From: JAGVGT01 sp963807225
GTDB lineage: Bacteria; Desulfobacterota; Desulfobulbia; Desulfobulbales; JAGXFP01
Direction of reading: 5' to 3'
DNA: 64,000 nt
NCBI GenBank assembly: GCA_963807225.1
Contig: CAWEAD010000008.1
Span: 310,001 to 374,000, forward strand
Part shown: one piece after another, positions 1 through 8,857 of the stretch
Layout: the number at the start of each line of letters is the position of its first letter
How positions within the stretch are numbered: position 1 is the stretch's first letter
Program-made: the position numbers and the translations under genes
Notes under the pieces: model-generated
The model's database searches: none
Seen by the model: the letters and a program-made list of their open reading frames with translations, nothing else
Told to the model about the DNA's origin: nothing

Positions 1-17
1 GATCGAAGGAGAAGCGA

Positions 18-542
18 ATGAATGAGTACGAGCCTTTCGTACCCTGCGAAACCAATGAGTCCATCGCTGTCTATCCAGGGACCTTCGACCCCATTACCAT
101 GGGCCACCTGGATATCATTCACCGTGGTCTGACCCTCTTCGATAAGGTGATTATCGCCGTTGCCGTCAATGTCGCTAAGCAACCCCTCTTTACCTGCGAA
201 GAGCGATTACGGATGATCCGCGATTGCTTTCCCGACTCCGAGAGCAGGATTGAAGTCGATACCGTTGAAGGTTTACTGGTTGATCATGCATATCGTAAAG
301 GAGCCAAGGCAATCATCCGCGGTCTGCGGGCGGTTTCCGATTTTGATTACGAATTCCAGCTGGCTTTGATGAACCGGCGCATTGAGCGCGAAGTCGAAAC
401 GGTCTTTTTAATGACCGGATTTCGCTGGATCTTCATCAGTTCCACCATTATCAAGGAAGCGGCCAGATACGGCGGCGATGTCAGCGGGCTGGTTCCGGAC
501 CACGTTTGCGAGAAACTCAGGGAGAAATTCCTCAAGGTATGA
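18..542 (+). CDS. coaD: Phosphopantetheine adenylyltransferase (CoaD)
   Basis: Transfers AMP from ATP to 4'-phosphopantetheine to give dephospho-CoA, the penultimate step of coenzyme A synthesis in the cytosol. The nucleotidyltransferase signature is clear: YPGTFDP at residues 19-25, the GHLD histidine at 29-32, an IIRGLRAVSDF segment in the middle and the ISSTIIKE motif near residue 140, followed by GGDVSGLVP. At 174 residues it is about 14 longer at the N terminus than typical family members. The ATG at 18 is kept because AAGGAG at 6-11 lies six bases upstream and no in-frame ATG matches the usual start better. The stop overlaps a possible ATG of the Rieske gene (ATGA at 539-542), so the two are probably cotranscribed although functionally unrelated. 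Confidence 0.96.
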   Translation: MNEYEPFVPCETNESIAVYPGTFDPITMGHLDIIHRGLTLFDKVIIAVAVNVAKQPLFTCEERLRMIRDCFPDSESRIEVDTVEGLLVDHAYRKGAKAIIRGLRAVSDFDYEFQLALMNRRIEREVETVFLMTGFRWIFISSTIIKEAARYGGDVSGLVPDHVCEKLREKFLKV

Positions 543-1051
543 GCCGGGCAGATTTGGTCTGCCCGGGAAACATTTCCTCCCTAGCCTTTAACGATGAGAT
601 GAGCATGCAGGATCGGGAAATCACTGCGCCACCCGGTAGCCCTGATCGCAGGCGCTGGTTGAGGGAGAACTGGCGGTGGTTGAGGACTATCGGCGGCCTC
701 CTGCTCTTTCTCCCGGTCCTGGAATTCGTCAATTTCCAGGTGCCGCGGCGACCACGGCTGATCAAGGTCAATCGCTATCTGAAACCGGGTGGGTTTATCA
801 TCGAACCGGAATTCATCATCTTTGATCTTGGTTCCGGTCCTCTGGCCTTATCTCGCACCTGCACCCATCTGGGATGTCGGTTGAATTTCAACGAGCAGAT
901 CAACCTGCTGGTTTGCCCCTGCCATCAAAGCCGATTTACGCGCCGGGGCAAGCGGGTGGCCGGTCCGGCCCGCCGTAATCTGCCGGTTTACCCGGTACGG
1001 GTAGTTGGTGATCCGGCCGCCCGCGACTCCTTCATCGTTACCGTAACCTGA
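539..1051 (+). CDS. Rieske [2Fe-2S] protein, membrane anchored
   Basis: Carries a Rieske-type [2Fe-2S] cluster that would pass electrons from quinol oxidation to an acceptor outside the membrane. With the start at 539 the protein has 170 residues, a hydrophobic anchor at about 51-66, then the two cluster motifs CTHLGC (108-113) and CPCHQS (126-131), giving the two Cys and two His ligands and the extra disulfide cysteines of classical Rieske proteins. The start is uncertain: ATG 539 forms an ATGA overlap with coaD, and an in-frame ATG at 599 is the other candidate. It lies 5 bases before a cytochrome b gene, so the pair forms the core of a bc-type quinol-oxidising complex. No cytochrome c gene is adjacent. 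Confidence 0.9.
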   Translation: MSRADLVCPGNISSLAFNDEMSMQDREITAPPGSPDRRRWLRENWRWLRTIGGLLLFLPVLEFVNFQVPRRPRLIKVNRYLKPGGFIIEPEFIIFDLGSGPLALSRTCTHLGCRLNFNEQINLLVCPCHQSRFTRRGKRVAGPARRNLPVYPVRVVGDPAARDSFIVTVT

Positions 1052-1056
1052 CCCAG

Positions 1057-1935
1057 ATGGCGCGCCGCTTTTTTCAATATTTACTGGACTTTCGCTGGGG
1101 AGGCAACAGTCTGGCTGCCTTGTATCTCTCGGTGCTCTCGGGTATGGTTCTGGCCTGGCAATATGATCCGAACGAACCCTATTACTCCAGTGGCACCCTG
1201 GAACTGGTGGCGCCTTTCGGATCCTTCTGGCGTTCATGCCATTTTTATTCGAGCCAGGTCTTCTTTATTTTGCTGTTCGGACATTTTATGGTTGTCCTGG
1301 TCAACCGCCGGCGGGCGGTTATCGTCACTCCAGGCCGGGAACCGAGCAATTTGTCAGCACGTCCAGGGGAGGCATGGGGGCGTCTCTACCTGACCCTGCC
1401 GGTGTCTCTGCTCCTGCTCTTTACCGGTTATGTCCTGCGTGGCGATGCCACCGGCCGGGCGGCCGGGGCAATCGGCGAAAACATCACTAGAGCCATCCCG
1501 ATTCTTGGGCATTGGCTCAATCTGCTGCTCTTCAATATTTCAGAAGCTGGAATGCGGGTTGTCTATGCCGATCATCTGATCGGTTTGGGGTTGGTCTGGG
1601 GGATGCTGGCCTGGAACCATCTGCGCCGCTACCGAATCAGATTCGGCGATTTCGGCATGCTGGTAGCAGGATTGCTGGCCGTGAATATTTTCCTGCCGGC
1701 CCCTTTCGATCCTTTTCGGGTCGGGGTATTCCATATCATCGGACCCTGGTTCTTCGTCGGTGTCCAGGAATTGTTACGTTTTCTGCCGCCGGTCTTGTGT
1801 GGCATCGTCTTTCCCCTAATCGGCTTGGCATGGGGATACCTGGCCTTGACGCGACCAGGAGAACGGCGGCACCTGTTCGGCCTGGCCGCCTGGCTGACCC
1901 TTTACCTGGTCCTGACCGTGCTGGGTTGGTACTGA
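1057..1935 (+). CDS. Compact cytochrome b (bc1/b6f type) subunit
   Basis: Membrane cytochrome b, partner of the Rieske protein encoded just upstream, expected to oxidise quinol across two b hemes. About seven hydrophobic segments are visible in 292 residues. Two histidine pairs fit the heme ligands: H62/H76 separated by 13 residues and H173/H188 separated by 14, the second spacing being the b6-like one. Near residues 229-241 the sequence GPWFFVGVQELLR resembles the region after the PEWY motif of the quinol-oxidation site, with the Glu-Trp-Tyr part altered. The protein is therefore shorter than mitochondrial-type cytochrome b but seems to include part of the subunit IV-like half. It faces the convergent pilS gene. 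Confidence 0.88.
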   Translation: MARRFFQYLLDFRWGGNSLAALYLSVLSGMVLAWQYDPNEPYYSSGTLELVAPFGSFWRSCHFYSSQVFFILLFGHFMVVLVNRRRAVIVTPGREPSNLSARPGEAWGRLYLTLPVSLLLLFTGYVLRGDATGRAAGAIGENITRAIPILGHWLNLLLFNISEAGMRVVYADHLIGLGLVWGMLAWNHLRRYRIRFGDFGMLVAGLLAVNIFLPAPFDPFRVGVFHIIGPWFFVGVQELLRFLPPVLCGIVFPLIGLAWGYLALTRPGERRHLFGLAAWLTLYLVLTVLGWY

Positions 1936-1954
1936 GCTTCGGCGATCACGCGGA

Positions 1955-3658
1955 TCAGGAGGAAGGAAGAGGTAAGGTGACGGTAAAAACGGTACCCTCG
2001 CCGAGCTTCGACTTTACTTCTACCGTGCCTTCGTGGCACTCCACGAGCTGTTGGACGATGGCCAGGCCCAGGCCGGTACCGTTTTCCCGGGTGGTGAAAA
2101 ACGGTTCAAAGATGTTGTCTCGCAATCCCTCCTCGATGCCGCGGCCGTTGTCTTTAACCCGGAAGACAAATACCTCGCGACTATCTTGCCCGGCCAGGAT
2201 TTCGGTGGCTATTTCAATTTCTCCGCCGTTCTCCGCCATGGCCTGGCAGGCATTGGAAATCAGGTTCAGCAGGATCTGCTGGATTTGGCGTTGGTCACCC
2301 CAGCAGTCCAGGTTTTCGGAAATGTAGATCACCGTCCGGCAATTATGGCTTGGCCATTTCCGGCTTTGCTGCAGCAGAGCTATGGTTTCTTCGACCAGCG
2401 TCTTAAAGGAAAACCATTCGGGATTCGGTTCGGCCGGTTTGGAAAAAAGCAGGAAGTCATCGATGGTGCCCTCCAGACGATCACTTTCCCGGACGATGAT
2501 TTCCACCAGCTTGCGGCAGGGAGAGGAGAGCTGGGTCTCACTTTTCAGCATCTGGGCGGCACCGGAAACCGCAGCCAGAGGGTTGCGGAATTCATGGGCG
2601 ATGCCCGCGGCCATGCCCCCGATGGTGGCCATCTTTTCGGCCTGCTTGACCTGTTTTTCCATGTCCCGGATCTCGCTCAGGTCTTGCATGGTGTATACCC
2701 GGCAATCCGTACTTTCCTCAGGCATGTTGAGTTTGGCCCATGAATAGCCTACTGGGATAATAGTGCCGTCCCGCTTGGTGATTTCGGCTAATAAACGCTG
2801 CTGTTTGCCACCGTGACCAGAATCGAAATCGGTAAAGATCTTATCGAAACCGATTCCGGCCGATTCGCCGGACGGATAGCCGCAGATCCGCTCGGCGGCG
2901 TTGTTCATGGTCGAGATGTTGCCCCGGGCGTCAACCGTAACAATACCGGTGGTGATGTCATCGAAGACCTGTTTGTAAATCCGGGCCAGTCGGTCGTAAT
3001 CGAGGTTGCTCTGGGCCAAAGCCGATTCGGTGCGGCGCATGCGCTCGAAAACGACGATACAGAGAATGGCGACGGTAAAAAAGACGATACCGTGGATGGC
3101 GAAAAAGTGCATGGCCACGAAGACATCGGTCAGCGGGTTAATAAGGTCTTTCAGGAACCAATGCTCGTAGAGCAGTTCGACCAGCAGGATGAAGCCGTAA
3201 GTGATGGTGGATATGGCTGCCATCAACAGCCCTCCCAGGCGCAACAGGATGAAGGATCCGCTGACGATGGGCAGGAAATAAAGGATGGTAAAGATCGATT
3301 GGCTGCCGCCGGTGGCATAGACAACACAGGCAACCAGCAAAGCGTCGCTGACGATCTGGGTCAGGGCGAAACGCCGGTAGTCCTTGAGCAGGCGCAAGAC
3401 CAGGGCCGAGACGATGGTGAATAGATAGACGGCGGCAATGAAGAAGGCCACGTAATTCAGAGGCGGAATAATGATGGCATGCGTCTTGGTTTGCAGAATT
3501 ACACTGGTGCCAAGAAGGATGGAAAGAATGATGATTCGCAGGAAAAGGAGCCATTGCAGCTGAGTGCGCATAGTCTCCGGCGAGGTGGTATACAAACCGG
3601 GTGGGTAATGAAAATTTTTAATCAGACGTTTCATGATTTTTCGGGTCGGAGAATTCAT
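1955..3658 (-). CDS. pilS: Sensor histidine kinase, PilS/NtrB type
   Basis: Membrane sensor that autophosphorylates and passes phosphate to the regulator encoded immediately upstream. The 567 residues contain six predicted membrane helices (about 37-205), a PAS domain (about 222-330), a dimerisation/phosphoacceptor region with H355 in AHEFRNP, and an ATPase domain with the N box (LLNLISNACQA), DNGRGI and GTGLGLAI. Six helices plus one PAS is the architecture of PilS, which senses pilin in the membrane in other bacteria. Its ATG overlaps the stop of the regulator gene by four bases, so translation is coupled. No pilus genes are in the window, so the target is inferred only from architecture. 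Confidence 0.88.
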   Translation of the reverse strand: MNSPTRKIMKRLIKNFHYPPGLYTTSPETMRTQLQWLLFLRIIILSILLGTSVILQTKTHAIIIPPLNYVAFFIAAVYLFTIVSALVLRLLKDYRRFALTQIVSDALLVACVVYATGGSQSIFTILYFLPIVSGSFILLRLGGLLMAAISTITYGFILLVELLYEHWFLKDLINPLTDVFVAMHFFAIHGIVFFTVAILCIVVFERMRRTESALAQSNLDYDRLARIYKQVFDDITTGIVTVDARGNISTMNNAAERICGYPSGESAGIGFDKIFTDFDSGHGGKQQRLLAEITKRDGTIIPVGYSWAKLNMPEESTDCRVYTMQDLSEIRDMEKQVKQAEKMATIGGMAAGIAHEFRNPLAAVSGAAQMLKSETQLSSPCRKLVEIIVRESDRLEGTIDDFLLFSKPAEPNPEWFSFKTLVEETIALLQQSRKWPSHNCRTVIYISENLDCWGDQRQIQQILLNLISNACQAMAENGGEIEIATEILAGQDSREVFVFRVKDNGRGIEEGLRDNIFEPFFTTRENGTGLGLAIVQQLVECHEGTVEVKSKLGEGTVFTVTLPLPSS

Positions 3659-5055
3659 GAAGAGATGTTCAGCTTCTGAACTTTATAGCGCAGCGAGCGG
3701 AAACTGGTTTTCAGCAGTTCGGCCGCCCGCATCTTGGAATTGTCGGCTCGAATCAGGGCGGCTTCGATGAGCTCCTTCTCGATCCGAGCCATGGTTTTCT
3801 CCAGTCCTATTTCGTAGGCCTCTTCCTGAAGATATTTGTTCATGGCCAGAGTTTCATCGATTTGCACTTGTTCGACCGGCTGCTCCAGACGGTTCCGCCG
3901 GTGAGCCGAGAGGGTAAGGCTTTCGGGCAGAATGATGTTGGAATTCTCTAAAGCTACACCGCGTTCAATGATATTCTCCAGCTCACGGACGTTACCGGGA
4001 TAGTCGTAATCCATCAGAACCTGCAGGGCATAGGAGGAGAGTTCTCGGACATCCTTCCGAAAGATCTCAGCGTATTTCTTTAGAAAATGTTCGACCAGCA
4101 GGGGGATATCCTGTTTACGATCGCGTAGAGGAGGCAGGCGTAAGGGAACGACGGCCAACCGGTAGAAGAGATCCTCTCGAAAGCGACCGGCGATGACCTC
4201 TTCTTCCAGATCGCGGTTGGTGGCGCAGATGATTCGTACATTGACCTTGACGGTTTCGGTGCCGCCCACCCGCTTGAACTCCCGTTCCTGCAAAACCCGG
4301 AGCAGCTTGGTCTGGATCAGCGGCGATAATTCGCCGATCTCGTCCAGGAAGACGCTGCCGTTGTTGGCGAGTTCGAATAGTCCTTCCTTGTTGGCGATGG
4401 CCCCGGTGAAGGAACCCTTGACGTGGCCGAAAAGTTCGCTCTCGATGATGGACTCGGGAATGGCACTGCAGGTAATGGGGACGAAGGCATTGTCGGCTAC
4501 ATGGCTGTTATGGTGAATGGCCCGGGCCACCAGTTCTTTGCCGGTACCTGATTCCCCGTAGATCATGACGTTGGCGTGAGTTGGAGCAATGCGGCGCACC
4601 AGGTCAAAGATTTTCAGCATCTCACTGCTCTGACCGATAATCCCGGCGAATTCTCCTTCATGATCGAGAGCCGCATCAGTCTGTGGCTGGCGTAAAATTG
4701 CCCCGGTGATGACGTTTCTGATCTCGTCGAGCTTGAATGGTTTGGTGATGTAATCGTAGGCCCCGTTCTTCATGGCGGTGACGGCGTCATCCGGTGAGGC
4801 GTAGGCGGTGATCATTACTACCGGAAGATTATTGTCAATCTTCTTCGCGGCCGCCAAAAGATCGAGCCCCCCCATGCCGGGCATGCGGATGTCGGAGATG
4901 ATAAGGTCGACCCGAGCGGTAGCCAATTGAGTCAGAGCTGCTTTGCCATCGCTGGCGGTTAGGGTTTGATAGCCCTCCTTTTCCAGAAAAATTGACAGAA
5001 ACTCCCGCATGCTGAGTTCGTCATCGACTATCAGAATATTGCCCTTGTTATTCAT
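3655..5055 (-). CDS. pilR: Sigma54-dependent response regulator, PilR/NtrC type
   Basis: Activates sigma54 promoters when phosphorylated. Residues 6-118 form a receiver with D55 as phosphoacceptor; residues about 138-370 form the AAA+ domain with Walker A GESGTGKE (167-174), the sigma54-contact loop GSFTGA (214-219) and Walker B VFLDEIGE; the last 40 residues are a Fis-like helix-turn-helix. Serine in place of the second residue of GAFTGA is also found in PilR proteins, which supports a PilR assignment over NtrC. It is first in a two-gene operon with the kinase. Upstream lie two inverted repeats shared with the divergent gene at 5239. Confidence 0.9.
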   Translation of the reverse strand: MNNKGNILIVDDELSMREFLSIFLEKEGYQTLTASDGKAALTQLATARVDLIISDIRMPGMGGLDLLAAAKKIDNNLPVVMITAYASPDDAVTAMKNGAYDYITKPFKLDEIRNVITGAILRQPQTDAALDHEGEFAGIIGQSSEMLKIFDLVRRIAPTHANVMIYGESGTGKELVARAIHHNSHVADNAFVPITCSAIPESIIESELFGHVKGSFTGAIANKEGLFELANNGSVFLDEIGELSPLIQTKLLRVLQEREFKRVGGTETVKVNVRIICATNRDLEEEVIAGRFREDLFYRLAVVPLRLPPLRDRKQDIPLLVEHFLKKYAEIFRKDVRELSSYALQVLMDYDYPGNVRELENIIERGVALENSNIILPESLTLSAHRRNRLEQPVEQVQIDETLAMNKYLQEEAYEIGLEKTMARIEKELIEAALIRADNSKMRAAELLKTSFRSLRYKVQKLNISS

Positions 5056-5145
5056 GCTCGTCGCCCTATTGGCTCGGTTATTGGAATTACCACAGCTAAT
5101 TTATCAATTTAACATGTTGAGATGAAAAGTCCCATCTCTCTCTAA

Positions 5146-5221
5146 CCGGGAAATCTGGGCAGAAATTTCCCGGCAATCAACGCAAGAATAATTATCTTGT
5201 TAGTTAAGATAATTATTCTTG
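5146..5221. repeat. Two adjacent inverted repeats in a divergent promoter region
   Basis: Two perfect inverted repeats occupy the gap between pilR and the small gene at 5239. The first has 9-base arms (CCGGGAAAT, 5146-5154, and its complement at 5165-5173). The second has 16-base arms (CAAGAATAATTATCTT, 5183-5198, and its complement at 5206-5221) around a 7-base loop, and ends five bases before a GGAGGTGA ribosome site. The second is strongly AT-rich and could be an operator, a transcript-stabilising hairpin or an attenuator. Which gene it serves cannot be told from the sequence. Confidence 0.7.
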
Positions 5222-5238
5222 TTTTGGAGGTGAGATAA

Positions 5239-5535
5239 ATGGCAGCGACCAGAAATATTATTAATGCTGAAATGGCCGGGAATCGGCCGGAGATCAGACG
5301 TGCCCTGAAACACTCACTGGATCTGATCGGAAGTGATATGCGCGAGAGCGGCGCCACCTGTTATGTCGGTTCGGCCGAATGGCGTTCGGAAATTGAGGGA
5401 CTGATCGACCATCTGCACAAGGAGGTTTTTTACCTGAGTGAGCCGCGGGGTGGAGACCCGGCCGATCATCGGTTGCTTCAAGATTTGCGTCGTGGATTAC
5501 ACGACCTCTATGTACAACAGGCCAGCTGTGGTTAA
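5239..5535 (+). CDS. Hypothetical protein, 98 aa
   Basis: No family recognised. It is a soluble, mostly helical-looking, charged protein of 98 residues with two cysteines (near residue 41 and at position 97) and no signal peptide or membrane helix. A near-ideal GGAGGTGA site at 5226-5233 precedes the ATG, which is the main reason to accept it as a gene. It stands alone: divergent from pilR, with a terminator 130 bases after its stop and a strong inverted repeat just upstream. Confidence 0.7.
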   Translation: MAATRNIINAEMAGNRPEIRRALKHSLDLIGSDMRESGATCYVGSAEWRSEIEGLIDHLHKEVFYLSEPRGGDPADHRLLQDLRRGLHDLYVQQASCG

Positions 5536-5663
5536 GAGACAGTTGCCCGGAGGAATTCCGGTGCCTTATCGGCATCGGAATTTTCCATATTTCACTGATA
5601 ACGTCGAGATCTCGAGCTAAAACGTTTCTCATTTAAAATGGGTCTGGTAAATTAGCCGGCGAA

Positions 5664-5698
5664 GGAGACCCCGCAGAAAGTTGCGTGGTCTCTTTTTT
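5664..5698 (+). terminator. Rho-independent terminator
   Basis: GAGACC-C-CGCA, loop GAAAGT, TGCG-T-GGTCTC, then six T. It lies about 130 bases after the 98-aa gene and before rnhA, so it most likely ends the transcript of the former. Confidence 0.8.
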
Positions 5699-5771
5699 AG
5701 GCTGAGCCTGGATCTATGTCTTTAGTGACTTACACCTCCAGTTTGTTCCTTTAACTATATTTTGAGTGGAT

Positions 5772-6485
5772 ATGGCCGCGAAAAAATTTTATGCCATCGC
5801 CGTGGGGCGGCAACCCGGCATTTACGATAACTGGGCGCAGGCCAAAGCCCAGGTTATGGGTTATCCCGGTGCCCGTTACAAGGGTTTTGCCACCCGAACC
5901 GAGGCCGAAGCCTGGTTGGGCAACCCGGTGTGGAGCAAGAAAACGGCCCGGCAAAGCACCGGGTCCGGAGCTGGGGAGGAGAGCGATACCGAGGCGCCGA
6001 AGCCAGGCGAGATTGTTATCTACAGTGACGGTGGAGCCCGCTTCAACCCCGGTCCAGGCGGCTACGGAGCGATCATTATAGAAGACGGTGTCAAGCGCGA
6101 GTTATCCGGGGGATTCCGGCATACCACCAATAACCGCATGGAATTGCGTGGTTGTATCATGGCTCTTCGGGCCTTAAAAAGAACGGAGTCGAGACCGATA
6201 AGAATTCATACCGATTCGCAATACGTGGTCAACGGTATAGCCAAGGGGTGGGCCAAGAACTGGCGGCGCTTGGGCTGGCGTAAAAGTGACGGCAGTCCGG
6301 CCCTGAACGCCGATCTCTGGGGTGAACTGCTCGATCTGCTGGAGGGCCGGCCGATTTCCTTTCACTGGGTACGCGGGCACTCCGGTCACCCCGAGAACGA
6401 ACGTTGCGATGAACTGGCCGTAGCCGCCGCCGCCCGGCCGGATTTGCCTCCGGACCTGGGTTATCAGGGAAATGGCGCAAGCTGA
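5772..6485 (+). CDS. rnhA: Ribonuclease HI with N-terminal hybrid-binding domain
   Basis: Cleaves the RNA strand of RNA-DNA hybrids, for example primers and R-loops. Residues 3-50 form a hybrid-binding domain of the RNase H1/viroplasmin type (KFYAIAVGR, GIYDNW, YKGF). A charged linker follows, then the nuclease domain from about residue 78, with all catalytic residues visible: Asp in YSDGGAR, Glu in NNRMELRG, Asp in HTDSQYV, and the late His and Asp in RGHSGHPENERCDELA. The ATG at 5772 is preferred over an in-frame GTG at 5766; neither has a good ribosome site. The two-domain form is common in Gram-positive bacteria and eukaryotes and less usual than the single-domain form of E. coli. Confidence 0.95.
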   Translation: MAAKKFYAIAVGRQPGIYDNWAQAKAQVMGYPGARYKGFATRTEAEAWLGNPVWSKKTARQSTGSGAGEESDTEAPKPGEIVIYSDGGARFNPGPGGYGAIIIEDGVKRELSGGFRHTTNNRMELRGCIMALRALKRTESRPIRIHTDSQYVVNGIAKGWAKNWRRLGWRKSDGSPALNADLWGELLDLLEGRPISFHWVRGHSGHPENERCDELAVAAAARPDLPPDLGYQGNGAS

Positions 6486-6496
6486 GGGTTTACTGC

Positions 6497-8839
6497 TCAG
6501 GTGGTTAAAGTCCGGTAAATGGAGGGCAGTCGCAGGGGTAACTGCCGGATGTCATTCAGGAAAATGTAGTTTACCTCGCCGTACATGTGCGGCATGTAAT
6601 CGTGGGCCTGGCGGTCGATGGTGATGCAGAAAGGGTGGATGCCGGCCGCCTTGGCTTCGATCAAGGCGTGGCGGGTATCCTCGATGGCGTAACGTCCCTT
6701 ATAGTCGTCATAGTCTTCAGGTTTGCCGTCCGAGAGGACGATCAGGAGGCGCAGGCGGGCCTCGATTTTCCCCAGCTGTTGGACGGAGTGACGCAAGGCT
6801 GAGCCCATACGGGTATACTCCTTCGGGGCCATGGCGGCAATCCTGCCCTTGACCAGTGCATTATAGGGTTCGGTAAAATCCTTGACTTGGTAGATATCGG
6901 TGCGGGTGCGGCGCATCCCGGAAAAACCGGCGATGGCGAAGCGGTCGCCGATGGTCTGCAGGGCTTCCCCGGTCAGGATCAGGGCCTCCTGCAGGGCTCG
7001 GTTGACCCAACCCTCGGTGGAAGAGGACATGTCGACCAGGAAGAGCACGGCGATATCACGCTCATCGCGGCAAAGGCGGATGAAGAGCTGATCCGAGCCG
7101 GCCCGTCCGGCTCGGCGGTCGGAAAGTGACTCGATGACCTGGTCCAGGTCGAAATCGTTGCCATCGCGCTGGCGCCGCACGAAACGCTCCCCGGATTGCA
7201 GCATTTCAAACTGTTTACGCAGCATGCGGACCTGGCCCCGGTACTTAACCAGAGTATGTTCCACCAGGCTACTTTTCACCGGTTGCAGCGACCTCTCGTT
7301 CACCGCACACCAGTTACGGCGAAATCCGTGACGCCGGAAATCCCATTCGTCATAAAGTAAAGGCGCGGTGAGGCTTTCGCCCTCTCCGCCGCTGCTCGCG
7401 CCAGAGGCCGGCGTTCCCCGGCCGGCCAAACCTTGGGCGGCGCTGATATATTCGGCCGGAACCTGGCCCAGGTCATTGCCGATGTCCTCGAGTACCCGGC
7501 GAAATGATTCGGGGATTTCGGCGTCGGTACCGGCCAGGGTCAGCAGTTCCTGGCTGATGAACCGCTCCAGGTGGTTTTCCGCTTCTTCCTGCTTTTTGCC
7601 CGGCGGGATGAGCAGGGCGGCACTTGGAGAACCCTCGGGCTTCGCAGCTGCGGCCGGCAAACCCTCCCCCAGGGTCTCCTGTTCGCTTGTATCCGTGGCT
7701 TTGGACAGTAAAGTGGCCAGTTCTTTGACGAATTTTTCCCGGGTAGCTTCTCTTTGCCGCAGATGCACCTGCCAGGCTTCTTCAGGATGCAACCGGCCGA
7801 TCCAAGGTAAAACCGTCGGTTCCCGGTAGTTTTCTGGCAGTCCATTCAGCAGGGCGTAGAGAGCTGCACTCTTAATGGCCGAGTCATGCGGACCATCGGC
7901 ATCTTCGAGGAATTGTCCCTCGATGGATCGGTAGAGTTCGTTGTTCTGCCCGGAATTCGCCTCTGTTTTAGAAGAGAGGAGCAGACGGCAGAGCTGCCCG
8001 ACAATGGTGGTGCGACTGGTAGGCCGTGGCGAAGCAGGGTAGTGGCCGAGTAGTTTTTTTCTGAGTGGGGCGCTGTCACGCCAAAGACCAGGGAAGCTCG
8101 CGGCCAGCCAGAGTTCGAGACGTTGGGCCTCGGCCAGGCTGAAAAGGTCGGCGGCCAGGCGGGGCAGCGGAAAGAGTTGGAAAAAATCGGCGAGATTCAG
8201 GGGTTCGGTAGATTTTCGGGCAGATCCGTAAGCTTCCCGCAGGTTCTCGATCAGGATCGATTCTGGTGAAAAGGTGAGTCGCAGGGTGGTGCTGTCGATG
8301 AGTCCGGTCTGGAAGGTGAGCAGCAACTTGTAGTAGATGAAATTTTCTGCCGGATCGGCAAAAACGGAGATCTTGGCGGGCAGGTAAATGGTCTCGGTAT
8401 CGGTCCAGGTCTCTCGGCCCGGAGCGAGACGGATCGGTTGGCCGATCAGCCCCTGGGCGTAGGTCCGCAGTTGTGGTAAGGCGGAAAGTTCTACTCCGTC
8501 TTCACCGCGCAGGCGACAGAGATAATTGCTCTCGGCATCGGCCATGAACAGTTGCGCCTGGTGCAACCCCTGCTTTTCATAGGTGTCGAGGATGGCGGCT
8601 ACCCAGTCGGAGATCTGGTCGTCTTTCAGGCACTGCAGGGCCGGTCCGGCGAAGTTCAGATAGGAGTAGCAGAGGGAGTTGCTCACCGGCCAGATTGCCG
8701 GCACCTGGTCCAGCACCAGTTCCTGTTGAGTCGTGGACAGTTCCTGCAAACAGTCCAGCCCCTCTTCCACCTCCCAGTCGTTGGGTCGGGGCGCAGGAAC
8801 CAGTTCGAGAAACCTTACTTTCAGCCCTCTCAGGGTCAT
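6497..8839 (-). CDS. VWA-domain protein of the NorD/CbbO group
   Basis: Partner of a MoxR-type ATPase; known members (NorD, CbbO) work with their ATPase to insert metal into, or reactivate, large enzymes such as nitric oxide reductase or Rubisco. The 780-residue protein has a long poorly conserved N-terminal part and a C-terminal von Willebrand A domain from about residue 595. The metal-ion-dependent adhesion motif is intact: DMSSS at about 604, a Thr in YTRMGS and Asp in LSDGKPEDY. It starts at ATG 8839 with GGAGG five bases before, 18 bases after the ATPase gene ends. No Rubisco, nitric oxide reductase or other obvious client is in the window. Confidence 0.88.
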   Translation of the reverse strand: MTLRGLKVRFLELVPAPRPNDWEVEEGLDCLQELSTTQQELVLDQVPAIWPVSNSLCYSYLNFAGPALQCLKDDQISDWVAAILDTYEKQGLHQAQLFMADAESNYLCRLRGEDGVELSALPQLRTYAQGLIGQPIRLAPGRETWTDTETIYLPAKISVFADPAENFIYYKLLLTFQTGLIDSTTLRLTFSPESILIENLREAYGSARKSTEPLNLADFFQLFPLPRLAADLFSLAEAQRLELWLAASFPGLWRDSAPLRKKLLGHYPASPRPTSRTTIVGQLCRLLLSSKTEANSGQNNELYRSIEGQFLEDADGPHDSAIKSAALYALLNGLPENYREPTVLPWIGRLHPEEAWQVHLRQREATREKFVKELATLLSKATDTSEQETLGEGLPAAAAKPEGSPSAALLIPPGKKQEEAENHLERFISQELLTLAGTDAEIPESFRRVLEDIGNDLGQVPAEYISAAQGLAGRGTPASGASSGGEGESLTAPLLYDEWDFRRHGFRRNWCAVNERSLQPVKSSLVEHTLVKYRGQVRMLRKQFEMLQSGERFVRRQRDGNDFDLDQVIESLSDRRAGRAGSDQLFIRLCRDERDIAVLFLVDMSSSTEGWVNRALQEALILTGEALQTIGDRFAIAGFSGMRRTRTDIYQVKDFTEPYNALVKGRIAAMAPKEYTRMGSALRHSVQQLGKIEARLRLLIVLSDGKPEDYDDYKGRYAIEDTRHALIEAKAAGIHPFCITIDRQAHDYMPHMYGEVNYIFLNDIRQLPLRLPSIYRTLTT

Positions 8840-8857
8840 GAAACCTCCGGATCCCGT

